A DNA stretch of 50,305 nucleotides from an uncultured Clostridia bacterium (GCA_934167365.1 CAKPKU010000003.1:1-50305), one strand, 5' to 3'; shown: positions 7,957 through 15,297, counted from the stretch's first letter. Notes: generated from the letters alone by a model not told the origin. A program made the numbers and translations.

Positions 7957-8340
7957 ATGGAAATTATATTTGGAGTTATATCAGGAATTATAGCCTCATG
8001 GGGAATGGGAGGTGGTGTATTTTTAATATCATCACTTTCCAATTTTTTAGGTATAGAGCAACATATTGCACAGGCAACAAATTTATTATTTTTTGTTCCA
8101 TCATCACTATGTTCAGTAATAGTTAACTCAAAAAATAAAAATGTAAAATACAAATTAGCCCTATCAATAGTAAGTTTTGGAATAATAGGAGCTATATTTG
8201 GAGGTATTTTATCAAATAAGTTAGATAAAACATATCTAAAAAAAGCCTTTGGAGTATTGTTATTATGTATGGCAGTAGCAGAGCTTTATAATTTATATAA
8301 GATGTATATAAAAAACAAAAAAAGACATAATAACAAATAA
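7957..8340 (+). CDS. Half-size TauE/SafE (TSUP) family membrane protein, second of a pair
   Basis: 127 aa, starting three bases after the stop of the first half, with its ribosome site GAGGTGA lying inside the end of that gene. It opens with GVISGIIASWGMGGG, the same glycine-rich motif as its neighbour, and has about four membrane segments and a Lys-rich tail (IKNKKRHNNK). In full-length TSUP proteins these two repeats are in one chain. Each frame here has its own start and there is no long open frame joining them, so it is a true two-gene arrangement and not obviously a single frameshift. Substrate unknown. Confidence 0.8.
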   Translation: MEIIFGVISGIIASWGMGGGVFLISSLSNFLGIEQHIAQATNLLFFVPSSLCSVIVNSKNKNVKYKLALSIVSFGIIGAIFGGILSNKLDKTYLKKAFGVLLLCMAVAELYNLYKMYIKNKKRHNNK

Positions 8341-8413
8341 ATAATCAAAAATGATATATCACTGAAATGTTATTTTTATCATATTGATTACTGTAAATAA
8401 CAAAAAAGGAGGA

Positions 8414-8436
8414 AGATGTTGTAAAAAACAACATCT
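8414..8436 (+). promoter_or_regulatory. Perfect hairpin between a Shine-Dalgarno and the start codon
   Basis: AGATGTTGT (8414-8422) and ACAACATCT (8428-8436) form an exact 9-bp stem with an AAAAA loop. GGAGG lies at 8408-8412 and the ATG of the 45-aa gene at 8446. The hairpin itself contains ATG-TTG-TAA (8416-8424), in frame with that ATG. With the hairpin folded, the remaining SD-to-ATG spacer is 10 nt. Confidence 0.55.
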
Positions 8437-8445
8437 AAAAAAGAT

Positions 8446-8583
8446 ATGAAATTTATAAAAGGTGTTATAGTAGGAAGCATGTTTTGTACAGGTGCAGTTA
8501 TTATGTATAAAGAAGGAATGTTAAATAAAAAGAAAGCTTTCAAAAGTGGAAAAAAATTAGTAAAAAAATTAGGAATAATGTAA
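8446..8583 (+). CDS. 45-aa membrane peptide of unknown function
   Basis: It starts MKFIKGVIVGSMFCTGAVIM and ends in a Lys-rich basic tail (FKSGKKLVKKLGIM), giving one membrane helix with a positively charged C-terminus. It resembles the very short membrane proteins common in clostridia, but I cannot assign a family. The only strong Shine-Dalgarno (8408-8412) is 33 nt upstream, separated by a perfect hairpin that contains an in-frame ATG-TTG-TAA. Either the hairpin bridges the gap, or the gene once started at 8416 and now has a stop at codon 3. It lies upstream of the Mn2+ riboswitch promoter and outside that regulon. Confidence 0.55.
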   Translation: MKFIKGVIVGSMFCTGAVIMYKEGMLNKKKAFKSGKKLVKKLGIM

Positions 8584-8591
8584 TTTAGCTA

Positions 8592-8620
8592 TTGAAAAAT
8601 AAAAATATAATTAGTATAAT
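8592..8620 (+). promoter_or_regulatory. Promoter of the Mn2+ riboswitch transcript
   Basis: TTGAAA (8592-8597), 17 bp, TATAAT (8615-8620). Transcription would begin near 8627, right at the start of the aptamer. Confidence 0.75.
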
Positions 8621-8628
8621 AATAAAAA

Positions 8629-8720
8629 TTAAAAGGGAGTAGCTTAAAACTACTAATCAACAATCGCGATAAGAATAATCTGGTTAGTAACCTGAAACAT
8701 GGTAAGCAAGACTTTTAAAG
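8629..8720 (+). ncRNA. yybP-ykoY (Mn2+-sensing) riboswitch aptamer
   Basis: The conserved elements AAAGGGAGTAGC (8632-8643) and CATGGTAAGCAAGAC (8698-8712) are those of the yybP-ykoY family. P1 can form between TTAAAAG (8629-8635) and CTTTTAA (8712-8718). That 3' strand is also the 5' arm of the terminator at 8708, so ligand-stabilised P1 would block termination and switch the ATPase on. Family knowledge: this class binds Mn2+ and is often placed before P-type cation ATPases and other Mn exporters. Confidence 0.9.
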
Positions 8721-8764
8721 AAGAGGTGATTTTATGCAGTTTTTTCTTTAAAAGTCTTTTTTTG
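8708..8764 (+). terminator. Riboswitch-controlled intrinsic terminator
   Basis: AAGACTTTTAAAG (8708-8720) pairs with CTTTAAAAGTCTT (8746-8758), followed by TTTTTG. The loop contains GAGGTGATTTTATG, a ribosome site and start for a five-codon peptide MQFFL. Confidence 0.88.
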
Positions 8765-8829
8765 TTTTATATAAGTAATACTTGTGTATAATAAAAAAAG
8801 ACAAAAGATAATAAAAAGGAGGAATTTTA

Positions 8830-11625
8830 ATGGAAAAAAATTGGTATAACTTAACAACAGATGAAACCGAAAAAAAATTAGACACAAATAAAGAAACAGG
8901 ATTAAGCAAAGAACAAGTTACAAATAAAAGAGCAGAATATGGATACAACGAATTAGAAGCAGCAAAAAAGAAAAGTTTATTTGTAAAATTCTTAGAACAA
9001 TTTAAAGACTTTATGATAATAATATTAATAATTGCAGCAATAGTATCAGGAGTAATAGGATACATGCAAGGAGAAGGAATTACAGACTCAATAATAATTT
9101 TCATAGTAATAATTGTAAATGCAATAGTAGGTGTAGCACAAGAAAGCAAAGCAGAAAAATCACTAGAAGCATTACAAAAATTAAGTAGTCATGTTGCAAA
9201 AGTAATACGTGATGGAAATTTGGAAGTAGTACCATCAAAAGAGCTAGTACCAGGAGATATAGTAGTTTTAGATACAGGAGATTATGTACCAGCAGATTTA
9301 AGAATTATAGAAAGTGTAAACTTAAAATCGCAAGAATCATCACTAACAGGTGAATCAGTACCAGTAGAAAAAATGTCGAATAAAATCGATTCCGAAAAAA
9401 TTGGAATTGGAGACAGAAATAATATGCTATTTTCATCATCATTAATTACATATGGTAGAGGAAAAGGTATAGTTGTAGAAACAGGAATGAAAACAGAAGT
9501 AGGAAAAATTGCAGGAATAATAAGTAATACAACAGATAATGAAACACCACTTCAAACAAAATTAAACAAACTAGGAAAAACCTTAGGAATAGGTGCAATT
9601 ATAATATGTGCAGTTATATTTATAATAGGTTTATTATATAATAAAGATCCATTAGAAATGTTTATGACAGCAGTAAGTTTAGCAGTTGCAGCAATACCAG
9701 AAGGTTTAGCAGCAGTATCAACAATAGTTTTAGCAATAGGTGTTCAAAGAATGGTAAAAAAACATGCAATAGTTAAAAAACTACCAGCAGTTGAAACACT
9801 AGGAAGTGCAAGTGTAATATGCTCTGACAAAACAGGAACATTAACACAAAATAAAATGACTGTTCAAAAAATATTTTATGATGGAAAATTAGAAAATATA
9901 GAAGAAATAAAAGAAATATCATCAGACCTAGAAGAATTAATATATATAAGCATGATGTGCAATGACACAAAAGTAGGAACAGATAAAAAATTAACAGGAG
10001 ATCCAACAGAAACAGCACTAATAGATATGGGATTTAATTTAGATTTTCAACCACCAATATTTGAAACAATGCCAAGAGTAAAAGAAATACCTTTTGATTC
10101 AAGCAGAAAACTAATGACAACAGTAAATAAAAGAGCAGGAAAATATTATGTTTTTACAAAAGGTGGAATTGATGAACTACTTAAAAGATGTAGTAAATAT
10201 ATTCTAAATGGAGAAATAAAAGAAGATTTACAAAATTTCATTCCAGAAATAAGAAAATACAATGAAAGCATGGCAAGCCAAGCACTTAGAGTTCTTGCAA
10301 TGGGGTATAAAGTATTAGATCATGAACCAACAGATGAAGAAATGAAAAATATGGAAAACGATTTAATCTATGTTGGAATGGTTGGAATGATAGATCCACC
10401 AAGAGAAGAAGTAAAATTAGCAGTAGAAAAATGTAAAACAGCAGGAATAAAAACAGTAATGATTACAGGTGATCACAAAGCAACAGCAGTTGCAATTGCA
10501 AAAGACTTAGGAATACTTTGTGAAGGAGATGAAGCAATAACAGGTAGTGAGCTAGAAGAAATGTCTGATGAAGACTTAATAAAAAATGTCAGAAAATATG
10601 CAGTTTATGCAAGAGTATCACCAGAGCATAAAGTAAGAATTGTAAAAGCATGGCAAGCAAATGGTGAAATAGTAGCAATGACAGGCGATGGTGTAAATGA
10701 TGCCCCAGCACTAAAAACAGCAGATATAGGATGTGCAATGGGAATAGTAGGTACAGATGTATCTAAAGAAGCGGCAGATGTAATATTAACAGATGACAAT
10801 TTTGCAACAATAGTTTCATCTGTTGAAGAAGGAAGAAGAATATATGATAACATATTAAAAGCAATACAATTCCTATTATCAAGTAATGTTGGAGAAATAA
10901 TAGTATTATTTGTTGCAATACTAATAGCACCACTTTTAAGTTCAAAATATGGAATAGATATAAATTACATTACACCATTACTACCAATTCAAATATTGTG
11001 GATAAACCTAGTAACAGACTCATTACCAGCATTAGCACTAGCAGTAGATCCTGCTGAAAAAGATATAATGGAACGAAAACCAGCCAAAAATAAAAAAGGT
11101 ATTTTTACAAAAGGAATGACATGGAGAATTATATATCAAGGAATTATGATTGGAGCAATAACACTTATAGCATTTATAATAGGAATTGCAACACCAGATA
11201 ATGAACTTCCAACAATGGTAGACATAAATGGAAAATATTATAATATAGATGAAATTTCAAATATAGATGAAGAGCTAGCTAAAGGAGCTAAAATATTGGA
11301 AAAACAACAAGTAAAGGTAGAAATAGGTCAATCAATGGCATTTGTTGTATTAGCATTAAGCGAATTAATTCATGTATTTAACATACGAAACAACAAAAAA
11401 TCAATATTTAAAACAGGAATTGGCGGAAATAATTGGCTATTTGGAGCAATAACATTAGCAGCAGCATTAGTATTTGTAATATTAGTAATACCAGCATTAA
11501 GACATATATTTAGTATCCCAGTACTACCAATATCAAACATAATGGAAGTTATATGTTTAGTATTAGCACCAGTAGTAATTGTTGAATTATTTAAACTATT
11601 TAAAATAAATACAATAAAAGAATAA
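8830..11625 (+). CDS. P-type IIA cation-transporting ATPase (Ca2+/Mn2+ exporter)
   Basis: A 931-aa P-type ATPase using ATP to pump a divalent cation out of the cytoplasm. It has an N-terminal cation-ATPase domain, TGES at 173-176 (actuator), the IPEGL motif in M4 (E291), the phosphorylated Asp D333 in SDKTGTLTQNK, TGDGVND at 618-624, NVGE in M5 and NLVTD in M6. About ten membrane helices are visible. The ion-site motifs match SERCA-like Ca2+ ATPases. The Mn2+ riboswitch directly upstream argues that Mn2+ is at least one physiological substrate (inference). AAAGGAGG precedes the ATG. A long insertion between about residues 795 and 835 (GKYYNIDEISN, KGAKILEKQQ) lies in an exoplasmic loop. Monocistronic, with a terminator at 11684. 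Confidence 0.93.
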   Translation: MEKNWYNLTTDETEKKLDTNKETGLSKEQVTNKRAEYGYNELEAAKKKSLFVKFLEQFKDFMIIILIIAAIVSGVIGYMQGEGITDSIIIFIVIIVNAIVGVAQESKAEKSLEALQKLSSHVAKVIRDGNLEVVPSKELVPGDIVVLDTGDYVPADLRIIESVNLKSQESSLTGESVPVEKMSNKIDSEKIGIGDRNNMLFSSSLITYGRGKGIVVETGMKTEVGKIAGIISNTTDNETPLQTKLNKLGKTLGIGAIIICAVIFIIGLLYNKDPLEMFMTAVSLAVAAIPEGLAAVSTIVLAIGVQRMVKKHAIVKKLPAVETLGSASVICSDKTGTLTQNKMTVQKIFYDGKLENIEEIKEISSDLEELIYISMMCNDTKVGTDKKLTGDPTETALIDMGFNLDFQPPIFETMPRVKEIPFDSSRKLMTTVNKRAGKYYVFTKGGIDELLKRCSKYILNGEIKEDLQNFIPEIRKYNESMASQALRVLAMGYKVLDHEPTDEEMKNMENDLIYVGMVGMIDPPREEVKLAVEKCKTAGIKTVMITGDHKATAVAIAKDLGILCEGDEAITGSELEEMSDEDLIKNVRKYAVYARVSPEHKVRIVKAWQANGEIVAMTGDGVNDAPALKTADIGCAMGIVGTDVSKEAADVILTDDNFATIVSSVEEGRRIYDNILKAIQFLLSSNVGEIIVLFVAILIAPLLSSKYGIDINYITPLLPIQILWINLVTDSLPALALAVDPAEKDIMERKPAKNKKGIFTKGMTWRIIYQGIMIGAITLIAFIIGIATPDNELPTMVDINGKYYNIDEISNIDEELAKGAKILEKQQVKVEIGQSMAFVVLALSELIHVFNIRNNKKSIFKTGIGGNNWLFGAITLAAALVFVILVIPALRHIFSIPVLPISNIMEVICLVLAPVVIVELFKLFKINTIKE

Positions 11626-11683
11626 AAAGTTATAAAAAACCATAAAGTTTATCATAATAGCAAAAATGATGTATAACTAAATG

Positions 11684-11727
11684 ATAAAACCGAAAATGAT
11701 GTAAATATTATCATTTTCGGTTTTATA
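11684..11727 (+). terminator. Intrinsic terminator after the P-type ATPase gene
   Basis: The arms ATAAAACCGAAAATGA (11684-11699) and TCATTTTCGGTTTTAT (11711-11726) are perfect inverted 16-mers, the second including the T run. Confidence 0.75.
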
Positions 11728-11822
11728 AATTTTAAGTCCAGAAATAGAAATGTATATATATTGAATTAATTATATATATATGATAATAATATTAATATAA
11801 TACTGAAAAGGAGATTGATAAT

Positions 11823-12137
11823 ATGATAAAATATATTGAATCAGAGCAAGATTTTAATACTGAAGTATTAGAATCAAAAGATATGATATTAGTAGACTTT
11901 TTCGCAACTTGGTGTGGACCATGTAATATGTTATCACCAATATTAGAAGAAGTTTCAAAAGAAGATGATAAAATCAAAATTTGTAAGGTAGATATTGATA
12001 AATGTGGCACATTAGCAATAAAATATGAAATAGAATTTGTACCAACAATGTTAATTTTCAAAAATGGAGAAAATATTAGTAGAATAGATGGATTAACAGA
12101 TAAAAATGAAATTTTAGAACATTTAAAAAATTGTTAA
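11823..12137 (+). CDS. Thioredoxin
   Basis: A 104-aa classical thioredoxin, a cytoplasmic disulfide reductase. It has the active site WCGPC with C31 and C34, the buried Asp (VDFFATWC, D25) and the cis-proline loop EFVPTMLIF. AAAAGGAGATTG lies in front of the ATG. The next gene, 11 bp downstream, encodes a protein with the cysteine pattern of ferredoxin-thioredoxin reductase, so this thioredoxin may be reduced from ferredoxin rather than NADPH (inference). No NADPH thioredoxin reductase is in the window. Confidence 0.93.
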   Translation: MIKYIESEQDFNTEVLESKDMILVDFFATWCGPCNMLSPILEEVSKEDDKIKICKVDIDKCGTLAIKYEIEFVPTMLIFKNGENISRIDGLTDKNEILEHLKNC

Positions 12138-12148
12138 AAGGGGTATAT

Positions 12149-12328
12149 ATGAAAGGTTATGTATTTAATCCAGATAAGGAATATGCAAATAAAATATTAG
12201 AAGGAGTATACAAAAAAAATGGGCATTGTCCTTGTAGAACATATTCAGATGAAACAACACTTTGTCCATGTGATGATTTTATAAACAAAGGTATTTGCAA
12301 ATGTAATTTATATGTAAAACAAAAATAA
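12149..12328 (+). CDS. Mini ferredoxin-thioredoxin-reductase catalytic-chain-like protein
   Basis: 59 aa with three CxC motifs: CPC at 27-29, CPC at 39-41 and CKC at 50-52. In the ferredoxin-thioredoxin reductase catalytic chain the pattern is CPC-x16-CPC-x8-CHC. Here it is x9 and x8, so the second spacing matches and the first is shorter. These cysteines would hold a 4Fe-4S cluster and a redox disulfide. GHCPCR and CPCDDF are also typical of the family. The chain is about half the normal length. The gene is 11 bp after thioredoxin, with AAAAGGGG before the ATG at 12149; an upstream in-frame TTG at 12131 overlaps the end of trx and is less likely. Cofactor and electron donor are inferred. Confidence 0.8.
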   Translation: MKGYVFNPDKEYANKILEGVYKKNGHCPCRTYSDETTLCPCDDFINKGICKCNLYVKQK

Positions 12329-12428
12329 GCATTCAAAATAATAATGTAAAATTTTTAGTTAAATAAGTCTAAAACAAATCTATACACTAAACAAAGTCTA
12401 AATAAATTTATTTTTTTTCAAAAAAATA

Positions 12429-12457
12429 GTGACAGAAAACGAAAAAAGGTTTAATAT
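12429..12457 (+). promoter_or_regulatory. Possible promoter of the GNAT-like gene
   Basis: GTGACA (12429-12434), 17 bp, TAATAT (12452-12457). A moderate match. Confidence 0.4.
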
Positions 12458-12503
12458 AAATAAGGAAATAAATTAGCAAAAGAAGAAGGGAAGATATTAA
12501 ATA

Positions 12504-12890
12504 ATGATACAATATATTAATAAAATACCAAGTAAAATAGAATATTTCGATATGATTCGTACCGTGTATGAAAATGAAAATATAGAAGTATCTGAACTAA
12601 GTAAAGAGCTAGATGAAACAATAACTGCCGTTTGTGTATACAATGGAGACAGAATGGTAGGAATGGGAAGAGTAAAAAAAGAAGAAAATTTGCTATGTGT
12701 AGAAGACTTAATTGTAAGACTAGAGCCATTAAAGGAAGAAATTCAAAATAACATAATAATAAATTTAATAGCTCAAGTAAATAAAATGAAAAATTATGAT
12801 GTAACAGTAAGAGATTGCCTAAATTCAGTAAACAATGAATTTACAGAAGAAAGTTCTGAAGAGCAATTTAATAATATAGTAGGTGCATGA
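12504..12890 (+). CDS. GNAT-like acyltransferase-fold protein
   Basis: 128 aa. The middle (AVCVYNGDRMVGMGRVKKEE, then CVEDLIVRLEPL) has the beta-strand pattern of GCN5-related N-acetyltransferases. The usual acetyl-CoA loop (R/QxxGxG/A) after the 'DLIV' strand is missing: the sequence reads EPLKEEIQNNIIINLI. It may therefore not bind acetyl-CoA, or may be a degenerate member. The C-terminal tail is acidic (FTEESSEEQ). AGAAGGGAAG precedes the ATG. Monocistronic with its own terminator. No substrate can be proposed. Confidence 0.6.
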   Translation: MIQYINKIPSKIEYFDMIRTVYENENIEVSELSKELDETITAVCVYNGDRMVGMGRVKKEENLLCVEDLIVRLEPLKEEIQNNIIINLIAQVNKMKNYDVTVRDCLNSVNNEFTEESSEEQFNNIVGA

Positions 12891-12897
12891 TATTTAC

Positions 12898-12947
12898 AAA
12901 AAAGACATTTTTTATTAGATAAAATTAATAAAAAACGTCTTTTTTTA
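12898..12947 (+). terminator. Intrinsic terminator
   Basis: AAAAAGAC-ATTTTTTATTA pairs with TAATAAAAAACGTCTTTTT with one mismatch, followed by T residues. Confidence 0.8.
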
Positions 12948-13202
12948 TGCTTTTTTATGAGAGCATCAAAAAGTTTGTGTAAGCTCTAAATTTCTCATGA
13001 TATAAAACACAAATATGAAAAATTTTATTTATATTTTTAACTAAAATTAAATAAATGACAAATTTAAACTTTTCAATTTGTGATTTTTGACCTGCAAATA
13101 TATAGAATTTAAAGTTTTTTTATATAATAAAGAATTGTTATATTTAAAATATCAAACAAGTTAAATTTACAGTTAGCTTATACAATAATATATATTATAT
13201 AA
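12948..13202. other. Gene-free AT-rich stretch
   Basis: About 255 bp between the GNAT-like gene and the SASP terminator. I find no open frame with a ribosome site and no recognisable RNA. A weak nested dyad (ATGAGAGC ... GCTC ... TCTCAT) spans about 12958-13000. Confidence 0.5.
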
Positions 13203-13291
13203 AAAATAAGGCAGGGACTTTAACCCTGCCCTTATACATTCACCATAATAGCAAACACATAAAACCAAGAGAAAAATCCCTGTCTTATTTA
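13203..13291 (-). terminator. Terminator of the SASP gene within a three-arm inverted repeat
   Basis: On the minus strand GGCAGGG-TTAAAGT-CCCTGCC is followed by TTATTTTTT, a classical terminator (about 13203-13233). Some 40-60 nt earlier in the same transcript, AAATAAGACAGGGA (near 13274-13291) can also pair with TCCCTGCCTTATTT with one mismatch. Two mutually exclusive hairpins therefore compete for the same 3' arm. Confidence 0.7.
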
Positions 13292-13327
13292 TTTGAATAA
13301 TATTTATAAGTTTAACTAATAATAAAC

Positions 13328-13531
13328 TTATTTAGTCATATTATCTTCAGCTTGTTGAATCATTTTTCTAACCATTTGTCCACCTATTTTACCAGCATCT
13401 TTAGCAGATATATCACCATTGTATCCATCTTTTAAGTTAACACCTACTTCATTAGCTACTTCATATTTGAATTTATTTAAAGCATCTTTTGCAGCAGGAA
13501 CAACTTTCTTATAGTTATTTGTATTTGCCAT
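13328..13531 (-). CDS. Alpha/beta-type small acid-soluble spore protein (SASP)
   Basis: A 67-aa DNA-coating protein made in the forespore; it protects spore DNA and is degraded at germination. It shows the germination-protease region FKYEVANEVGV (expected cut E24-V25) and the DNA-binding C-terminal region DISAKDAGKIGGQMVRKMI. Length and motif spacing are typical of the family. GGAGGTGAAC precedes the ATG on the minus strand. A CATTATA element 70 bp upstream matches a forespore sigma-F/G -10. It is the clearest single marker that the organism forms endospores. Confidence 0.95.
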   Translation of the reverse strand: MANTNNYKKVVPAAKDALNKFKYEVANEVGVNLKDGYNGDISAKDAGKIGGQMVRKMIQQAEDNMTK

Positions 13532-13600
13532 TATTTGTTCACCTCCTGTTTGTTTAAAATAAACATTTATCTATGAAAAAACTTTTGTTTTTTCTAATCT

Positions 13601-13607
13601 TATAATG
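13601..13607 (-). promoter_or_regulatory. Candidate forespore (sigma-G) -10 element of the SASP gene
   Basis: On the minus strand CATTATA fits the sigma-G -10 consensus CATnnTA. The -35 region is only a weak match (GTGTA 16 bp further upstream). Confidence 0.4.
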
Positions 13608-13793
13608 TGCATTATCAGAAAAAATACACTGGTAATTTCTGGAAATAAATATAAAAAAATGAGACTTAAATATTAAACACAAAAACCGCTTTATAATCTA
13701 ACAACTTAATACAAACATTTTGTGTTATTTGATATTATAAATATAAAAATCACAATAAAAAATATTAAATCATTAAAATGCTTTTTTAATAAT

Positions 13794-13822
13794 TTGAAAA
13801 TATAAGCTATGTATGTTAAAAT
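13794..13822 (+). promoter_or_regulatory. Promoter of truA
   Basis: TTGAAA (13794-13799), 17 bp, TAAAAT (13817-13822) with an upstream TGT. Between the SASP promoter and this site (13608-13793) nothing else is recognisable. Confidence 0.6.
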
Positions 13823-13852
13823 GCTAAAAAATATAATATAAGAGGTAGAAAA

Positions 13853-14596
13853 ATGAGAAATATAAGATTAACAATAGAATATGATGGAAAAGACTTTAAT
13901 GGATGGCAAAAGCAGCCAAACAAATTAAATATACAAGGAGAAATACAAAGAGCAATAGAGCAAATAACAGGAGAAGAAAATATAGACTTAATAGCATCAG
14001 GAAGAACAGATGCAGGAGTTCATGCATTTGGGCAAGTTGCAAATTTTAAAACAACAAATGAAAGTATACCAGTAGAAAAATTCCCAATAGCAATAAATAC
14101 AAAGTTAAAAAAATCTATAAGAATAAAAAAAGCAGAAGAAGTAGATGATAGATTTCATAGTAGATACACATGTAAAAGAAAAACATATAGATATGTAATT
14201 AATAATAGCAACTGTGAAAGTGCTATATATAGAAATTTTGAACACTATGTTCCCGAAAAATTAGATATAACTGAAATGAAAAAAGCAGCAAAATTTTTTG
14301 AAGGAGAGCATGATTTTAAAGCATTTAAAGCAAGTGGAACAAGTAGCAAAAGCAGTATAAGAACAATATATTTAGCAAATGTTATAGAAACAGACAATGG
14401 CAGAATTTACATAGAGCTCACAGGAAATGGATTTTTATATAATATGGTAAGAATAATAGCAGGAACTTTAGTAGATGTAGGAAATAAAAAAATAAAAGCT
14501 GATGATATACCAACTATAATAAAAAATGGTGATAGAAAATGCGCAGGAAAAACGCTTCCACCAAATGGATTATTTTTGTTAAAAGTTGAATATTAA
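13853..14596 (+). CDS. truA: tRNA pseudouridine(38-40) synthase TruA
   Basis: A 247-aa enzyme (EC 5.4.99.12) that makes pseudouridine at positions 38-40 of the tRNA anticodon arm. The catalytic Asp is D53 in the motif SGRTDAGVHA. Also present are YDGKDFNGWQ at the N-terminus, the RFHSRYTCKRKTYRY strand and the C-terminal NGFLYNMVRIIAGTLVDVG signature. Length is normal. AAGAGGTAG precedes the ATG. It may be co-transcribed with the following 145-aa gene, 69 bp away. Confidence 0.95.
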   Translation: MRNIRLTIEYDGKDFNGWQKQPNKLNIQGEIQRAIEQITGEENIDLIASGRTDAGVHAFGQVANFKTTNESIPVEKFPIAINTKLKKSIRIKKAEEVDDRFHSRYTCKRKTYRYVINNSNCESAIYRNFEHYVPEKLDITEMKKAAKFFEGEHDFKAFKASGTSSKSSIRTIYLANVIETDNGRIYIELTGNGFLYNMVRIIAGTLVDVGNKKIKADDIPTIIKNGDRKCAGKTLPPNGLFLLKVEY

Positions 14597-14665
14597 TAAA
14601 TTACAAGAATAAAAAATTTACAATTGTTCATAATATTAGTAAACAATATAATCAGGAGGAAAATT

Positions 14666-15103
14666 ATGGATAATAATGTAATTGTATTAGATGAAATTAA
14701 TAAAGGTGCAACTATGGGAATGGATGCAATAATGTTTGTTTATGATAAAGTAGGTGATCAAACATTTAAAAAAGTATTAGATGGAGAATATAATAAATAC
14801 AAAAATATATCACAAAGAGTATCTGAAGAATATGCAAATTATTCAATAAAATCACCACATACAACAAGCACAATGAACAAAGCTATGACATGGTATGGTG
14901 TACAAATGAAAACCATGAATGACCAAAGTAATGAAAAAATATCTGAGTTATTAGTTCAAGGAACTAATATGGGAATAATAGAAGGAGTAAGATTGCAAAA
15001 TCAAAACAAATCAAATAACTTAAATGAAAATGTAAGACAAATTTTAAATGATTTTGTAGCAATGCAAGAAGATAGTGTAGAAACATTAAAAAAATATTTA
15101 TAA
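14666..15103 (+). CDS. Uncharacterised helical-bundle protein (145 aa)
   Basis: The sequence is almost entirely helical by composition, with heptad-like stretches (MDAIMFVYDKVGDQTFKKVL, RQILNDFVAMQEDSVETLKKYL), suggesting a four-helix, ferritin-like bundle. A paired metal-site motif (ExxH) is not visible, so I do not call it a ferritin. No signal peptide or membrane segment. The ATG at 14666 follows CAGGAGG; the longer in-frame start at 14624 lacks a ribosome site. A strong terminator follows. It resembles conserved clostridial proteins of unknown function. Confidence 0.6.
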   Translation: MDNNVIVLDEINKGATMGMDAIMFVYDKVGDQTFKKVLDGEYNKYKNISQRVSEEYANYSIKSPHTTSTMNKAMTWYGVQMKTMNDQSNEKISELLVQGTNMGIIEGVRLQNQNKSNNLNENVRQILNDFVAMQEDSVETLKKYL

Positions 15104-15106
15104 AAA

Positions 15107-15160
15107 AGAGTATATGCTCAATTTCTTAAATTATTGATATTGGGCATAAGCTCTTTTTTT
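15107..15160 (+). terminator. Intrinsic terminator after the 145-aa gene
   Basis: AAGAG-TATATGCTCAAT and ATTGGGCATA-AGCTCTT pair with small bulges, followed by seven T. Confidence 0.75.
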
Positions 15161-15205
15161 ATAGAAAATAACACTTAATTTTCAAAGGAAATAATATACA
15201 GGTAA

Positions 15206-15297
15206 AATTAAGCTAATGGTATATTAAACTTATTTAATATTTAAAGGTTGTAATTTAGTACTATATAAAAATTTGCAAAAACATAATAATTACATAA
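15206..15297 (+). repeat. Degenerate intergenic element, copy C
   Basis: AATTAAGCTAATGGTATATT (15206-15225) matches copy A at 18 of 20 positions. TATATAAAAATTTGCAAAAAC further on matches block 2 of copy B. It again lies between a terminator and the next promoter. Confidence 0.4.

Noticed and set aside
12131..12148. TTG start for the FTR-like gene
   Set aside because: It overlaps the end of thioredoxin without a ribosome site; the ATG at 12149 has AAAAGGGG.
12957..12990. Short frame MRASKSLCKL after the GNAT-like terminator
   Set aside because: No ribosome site and only ten codons.
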